A stretch of DNA of 11,011 bases from CAYZUC01 sp964481705 (GTDB lineage Bacteria > Bacillota > Clostridia > Lachnospirales > Lachnospiraceae), in NCBI GenBank assembly GCA_964481705.1, contig CAYZUC010000091.1, positions 1-11,011 on the forward strand, in the 5' to 3' direction. Position numbers and translations under genes: made by a program. Below the pieces are notes generated by a model. That model ran no database searches and was not told where the DNA came from. It saw nothing but the letters and a program-made list of their open reading frames with translations. Below are positions 7,888-11,011 of the stretch, in pieces; position 1 is the first letter of the stretch, and each line of letters opens with the position of its first letter.

Positions 7888-7900
7888 TCGTGATATAATA
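7888..7900 (+). promoter_or_regulatory. Extended -10 promoter before the truncated DUF3791-like ORF
   Basis: TATAAT at 7894-7899 with TGA directly before it (7891-7893) forms an extended -10. The context TTCGTG-N-TATAATA matches that of the DUF3990 operon promoter at 3281-3293. No good -35 is seen. Predicted transcription starts near 7906, about 54 nt before the small ORF. Confidence 0.6.
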
Positions 7901-7959
7901 CTTGTAGTCAAAGTAAATGTATATGGAATGAAATATAAATTGTTAGGAGACGAAATCAC

Positions 7960-8070
7960 ATGAAGAATTGTGACTCTTTAGATATTAGCAATAGTCAGGT
8001 GGAGTTTTCTGTGTTTTGCATAGAAAATGTGGCAGAGGAACTCTGTGATGAGTATAAGGTAAATCATTAA
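7960..8070 (+). pseudogene. Truncated DUF3791-like ORF (36 codons)
   Basis: An ATG at 7960 is preceded by AGGAGA (7945-7950) with a 9-nt spacer, and opens a 36-codon frame ending in TAA at 8068-8070. The product contains VEFSVFCIENVAEELCDEY, which looks like the first helix of DUF3791 proteins, a family of about 60-80 residues. The rest of the domain (the later pattern with LHT and YIVxDI) is not found in any frame downstream. With its promoter and ribosome site intact, it could still make a short peptide, but it most likely is the stump of an antitoxin-type gene from a second DUF3791/DUF3990 module. The family call rests on one short helix and is tentative. Confidence 0.5.
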
Positions 8071-8318
8071 GAAATATGTTGAGGTTATCCTTTATAAAGA
8101 GTCAGTCCCACCGAAGTGTTCAGAATAGAGAAAACGGTGTAATAAAAGTGAGCAAAGAGATATGATTTTATAGAAAGCTTTCATCACAGCCCCCAAAATA
8201 GAGAAGATGAATAAGATTAGCAGGATTTACTGGCTTGTTTATTTGTTATCTGAGTCTAAATTGGCGGCAGAAATTATGAGTTTAGACACGGATGTTATGA
8301 AATGATATAAAAGACGAA

Positions 8319-8335
8319 TTGACTATATAGGTCAA
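8319..8335. repeat. 17-bp imperfect palindrome
   Basis: TTGAC at 8319-8323 and GTCAA at 8331-8335 are inverted arms around a TATATAG core, which itself contains a TATATA palindrome. This could be a protein-binding site. It lies in the decayed stretch about 230 bases before the helicase, with no gene close enough to explain it, and may be chance in AT-rich DNA. Confidence 0.3.
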
Positions 8336-8442
8336 CAAACGTTTAGCATCTCTTATTTATGACAAAGCAAGACCGATAGTGTACATTAATAGTGATACCA
8401 GATGTCTATTACTTTGCGAACAGGAGTGACTGTACATTTATA

Positions 8443-8467
8443 CAAACCGCAAGAATATGCGGGTTTG
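8443..8467 (+). terminator. Hairpin without T run upstream of the helicase
   Basis: CAAACC plus GCA at 8443-8451 pairs with TGC plus GGGTTTG at 8458-8467, with one bulged G and a 6-nt loop. GAAATG follows instead of a T run, so it is a poor intrinsic terminator. It could be an old terminator of the decayed unit upstream or a binding site. Confidence 0.35.
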
Positions 8468-8487
8468 AAATGTATGATATGATAAGA

Positions 8488-8516
8488 TTCAAGGAACAGG
8501 ATTAAATTGATATAAT
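8488..8516 (+). promoter_or_regulatory. Extended -10 promoter of the helicase gene
   Basis: TATAAT at 8511-8516 is preceded by TGA at 8508-8510, an extended -10. A weak -35 TTCAAG lies at 8488-8493 with a 17-nt spacer. The start codon at 8564 leaves a leader of about 40 nt. The helicase is therefore its own transcription unit. Confidence 0.7.
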
Positions 8517-8563
8517 AATTACTGACCAAAGCAGTCAATGAAAAATGGAGCGTTTTTACCAAC

Positions 8564-10663
8564 ATGAGTTACACGGATTTTAAACAAAAGTATCACATTC
8601 ATTTAGATGCACAACAGGAAGCAGCAGTACAGGCGATTGATGGCTATGTACTGCTGCTTGCAGTTCCGGGAAGTGGAAAGACAACGGTACTTGTGAACCG
8701 TTTGGGATATATGATTTTAGATCAAGGGATTGCACCTGCGAATATCCTGACAGTTACATATACAGTTGCGGCTACAAAAGATATGCAAAGGCGTTTTGCA
8801 AGAATCTTTGGCGGTACCTATGAAGGTAATCTTGAATTTCGGACAATCAACAGCTTGTCGCAGCAAATTCTTAATTACTATGGGAGTATTACGGGTAAGA
8901 AAGCTTTTGGGGTAATTGAGAACCAGTATAAGAGTGGATTGATCAAGAATATTTTCAGACTCGTAAATGATTCCTTTGCAACAGAGATTGATGTAAAGAA
9001 TATAGAGACTGCGATTACATATGTGAAGAATATGAGGCTTTCCACAGAGGAGATTGATGAACTGGATGTTGATGTGGATGATTTTCCAGAGATTTACGCA
9101 AGATACCAAAGGGAATTAAGTAAGCAATGTCTGATTGATTTTGATGATCAGATGGTGTATGCATATAAACTGCTGGATAAGGTACCGGCGGTACGGGATT
9201 ATTTTCAGAGCAAATATAAGTATATTTGCGTGGATGAGGCACAGGATACTTCAAAGCTTCAGCACGATATGATCCAGCTTCTGGCGTCAAGACATGGGAA
9301 TTTATTCATGGTAGGAGATGAGGATCAGAGTATTTATGGATTTCGCGCAGCTTATCCGGAGGCACTTGTTTCCTTTGAGGAGGTTCACCCAGGAGCAAGC
9401 ATTTTTCTCATGGAGTCTAATTATCGAAGTAAAGAAGAAATTGTAACATCCGCAAATAAACTAATAAAACGTAATGAAATCCGCCATGAAAAGCACATGA
9501 GAGCAACGAGACCCGCCGGAGGCCATGTGACTGGAATCGAGGTGCGCTCGAGAAAGGCTCAGATTACTTACCTAACAAAGGTTGCAGCAGAGTGTCGAGA
9601 AGAGACGGCTGTTTTGTACCGTAACAACGAAAGTGCATTACCGCTGATTGATTTATTGGAACGAAATAACATACGTTTCAAGATGAAGAGTAACGAGATG
9701 CTTTTCTTTTCCAACCTTGTTGTGAGTGATATTTCAGATTTTATCCGACTGGCACTGAATCCTTCAGATGCGGATGCGTTTCTGAGAATTTACTTCAAAA
9801 TGGGAATTGGACTGAGTAAGAAGAACGCCAATCTTATCGTGGATTACAATGCAGGCACGCATTCGCTGATGGAAGCCATTGACGATTTGGATGGGATTTC
9901 TGTATATGCGAGAAAACAGAGTAAAGAGTTGGCAACTCATTTTGCAAAGATGAAGCAGGATTCGTCTGCGAAAGCAATCAGTAGAATTGTTGATTGCATG
10001 GGATATGGTGATTATATGATAGACCACAATCTGGATTCCGGGAAGGTAGAGATTCTGAAGATGCTTGCTTATCAGGAGGAGAAGCTGGAGGATTTCTTGC
10101 CACGTTTGGAGCATCTACAAGGGATGATTTCTAACTATCAATCACAAGATGACAGCAAATTTGTTCTGTCGACCATTCATTCCAGTAAGGGACTGGAGTA
10201 CGATACGGTTTATCTGTTGGATATGATCGAAGGAATACTGCCATCTATTTCTGAGCCGAAGGGCAGGAACAAGAAGGAATCAGATGTAGCGTTGTACGAG
10301 GAAGAGCGACGTCTATTTTATGTAGGAATGACAAGGGCAAAGCTGGCGCTATATATTTTCAACTTTCAAGATTCTGAGACATCCGCATTTACGAAAGAAG
10401 TATTGGGGAAAAAGTCAACGAATCAGATGAGGACCGCTACGAGGAACGGTACTCATGAGATTACGAAGATGGATGAAGAAAAAGTAAAAGCAATGGTGGA
10501 GAAAATGGAGCAGGGAGTCGCAGTTGTCCATAGCAGGTATGGAGAAGGTGTCATTACGAAAAGAGACGATGATACCGCGGAGATACTTTTTCAGCGTACT
10601 GGTGAGACGAGGCTGTTTTCAATCTGGACAGCAGTGGAAAAAGGTTTGCTATTTACTAATTAA
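8564..10663 (+). CDS. UvrD/PcrA-like superfamily 1 ATP-dependent DNA helicase
   Basis: A 699-residue 3'-5' DNA helicase of the UvrD/Rep/PcrA type, expected to unwind DNA in repair or during replication conflicts. All core motifs are in order: Q motif LDAQQ at 14-18; Walker A AVPGSGKT at 33-40; motif Ia TVTYTVAATKDM; motif II DEAQD at 224-228; motif III GDEDQSIYGFR at 251-261; motif IV NYRS at 286-289; motif V TIHSSKGLEY at 537-546; motif VI EERRLFYVGMTRAK at 580-593. The C-terminus (VVHSRYGEGVI) resembles the PcrA/UvrD tail. Length is slightly under the roughly 720-740 residues usual for PcrA, and motif Ia lacks the usual FTNKAA wording. It is therefore more likely a divergent or second helicase than the housekeeping pcrA, and no symbol is given. 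GGAG at 8547-8550 is 13 nt from the ATG, a long spacing, but no better in-frame start is seen. Its 3' end overlaps a converging gene by 15 nt. Confidence 0.93.
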   Translation: MSYTDFKQKYHIHLDAQQEAAVQAIDGYVLLLAVPGSGKTTVLVNRLGYMILDQGIAPANILTVTYTVAATKDMQRRFARIFGGTYEGNLEFRTINSLSQQILNYYGSITGKKAFGVIENQYKSGLIKNIFRLVNDSFATEIDVKNIETAITYVKNMRLSTEEIDELDVDVDDFPEIYARYQRELSKQCLIDFDDQMVYAYKLLDKVPAVRDYFQSKYKYICVDEAQDTSKLQHDMIQLLASRHGNLFMVGDEDQSIYGFRAAYPEALVSFEEVHPGASIFLMESNYRSKEEIVTSANKLIKRNEIRHEKHMRATRPAGGHVTGIEVRSRKAQITYLTKVAAECREETAVLYRNNESALPLIDLLERNNIRFKMKSNEMLFFSNLVVSDISDFIRLALNPSDADAFLRIYFKMGIGLSKKNANLIVDYNAGTHSLMEAIDDLDGISVYARKQSKELATHFAKMKQDSSAKAISRIVDCMGYGDYMIDHNLDSGKVEILKMLAYQEEKLEDFLPRLEHLQGMISNYQSQDDSKFVLSTIHSSKGLEYDTVYLLDMIEGILPSISEPKGRNKKESDVALYEEERRLFYVGMTRAKLALYIFNFQDSETSAFTKEVLGKKSTNQMRTATRNGTHEITKMDEEKVKAMVEKMEQGVAVVHSRYGEGVITKRDDDTAEILFQRTGETRLFSIWTAVEKGLLFTN

Positions 10664-11011
10664 TCTTCGTATCAGCAGTAATATCAACAAATAAACGACA
10701 CAGACAATAACACCGGCCATCAAACTCCAGGATGCAATGATATACCACAATTTTTTTACTCGATCAACTTGATAAGCAGCGATTTGTCCACGATCAAGGA
10801 CTAACAATCCAAGAAAGGCAATCGGACAGCTTGCACCAAGAATAAAGGCGATGACAGCTCCCAAGGCAGTCATTGCTTTTTGGTAAAAGCGAACTTTCTT
10901 CAGCGGATCCATCTGTAACTTCGATGCTGTGTCTTTGACATCTGTTGATTTATTATCTTTCGATTCAGAGGCTGTAGCTTGCGCTTGCGCTGGCTGCAAA
11001 TTGATTTTCAT
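10649..11011 (-). CDS. Small two-helix membrane protein (possibly partial)
   Basis: A 120-residue protein read on the minus strand. Residues 1-40 are polar and Gln/Ala/Ser/Lys-rich (QPAQAQATASES). Two hydrophobic membrane segments follow at about 46-72 (ALGAVIAFILGASCPIAF) and about 88-114. A short linker (DRGQIAAYQVDRVKK) separates them, and the tail RRLISK is basic. I do not recognise the family; the layout is common among small uncharacterised Firmicute membrane proteins. The putative ATG is the last three bases of the window, so the ribosome site cannot be checked and the protein may extend further upstream. It converges on the helicase gene; the two 3' ends overlap by 15 nt and no terminator separates them. 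Confidence 0.7.
   Translation of the reverse strand: MKINLQPAQAQATASESKDNKSTDVKDTASKLQMDPLKKVRFYQKAMTALGAVIAFILGASCPIAFLGLLVLDRGQIAAYQVDRVKKLWYIIASWSLMAGVIVCVVYLLILLLIRRLISK

Larger units (their letters stand above)
8071..8487. other. Gene-free stretch with decayed sequence
   Basis: No credible gene is seen on either strand. The short ORFs have no ribosome site: for example a 33-codon frame from ATG 8207 containing YLLSESKLAAEIMSLDTD, and an 18-codon frame from 8072 containing VEVILYKES. Their amino-acid makeup looks protein-like, so they may be debris of the module that began at 7960. The stretch also holds an imperfect palindrome at 8319-8335 and a hairpin at 8443-8467. Confidence 0.6.

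Noticed and set aside
1..11011. CRISPR arrays, tRNA or rRNA genes, insertion sequences, integrases
   Set aside because: No regularly spaced repeats, no tRNA-like cloverleaf, and no transposase or integrase motifs were seen on either strand.

Overview
The window looks like a low-GC Firmicute chromosome, most likely a gut-type Clostridia/Lachnospiraceae. The grounds are AT-rich codon use, GGAGG-type ribosome sites, extended -10 promoters, hairpin-plus-T terminators, and large secreted DUF6273/Ig-like proteins of the kind common in that family. This is inference; no rRNA or other taxonomic marker is present.

Layout from left to right. (1) 62-2371 encodes a 769-residue secreted protein: signal peptide, DUF6273-type head, then Ig-like (Big_2) and InlB-B-like modules. 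(2) 2452-2766 encodes a small TfoX N-terminal domain protein behind its own likely promoter and a strong ribosome site. (3) 2850-3223 is a decayed gene fragment, about 93% identical in its main block to the C-terminal repeats of the large gene at 4380-7748, with a 437-nt internal deletion and a frameshift. (4) 3244-4339 is a compact, self-contained transcription unit: a terminator, an extended -10 promoter with an operator-like inverted repeat, a fused DUF3791-DUF3990 (ADP-ribosyltransferase-like) gene, a translationally coupled 78-residue partner, and a terminator. It looks like a toxin-antitoxin-type or ART-effector module. (5) 4380-7748 is a paralogue of the first secreted protein, interrupted by one in-frame TGA where that protein has a cysteine. 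(6) 7749-8563 has no large gene. It holds a clear terminator, a second promoter of the same type as the DUF3990 module, a 36-codon truncated DUF3791-like ORF, degraded sequence, and the helicase promoter. (7) 8564-10663 encodes a complete UvrD/PcrA-like superfamily 1 helicase. (8) 10649-11011, minus strand, encodes a small two-helix membrane protein that converges on the helicase with a 15-nt overlap and may be cut by the window edge.

The left two thirds read as an accessory region shaped by duplication, deletion and point decay of secreted adhesin-like genes, with a DUF3791/DUF3990 module between the copies and a probable ruin of a second such module downstream. The helicase and membrane protein look like a return to more ordinary chromosome. 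The two surface proteins would act outside the cell, and the DUF3990 module inside it. Nothing in the sequence ties the helicase functionally to the rest.
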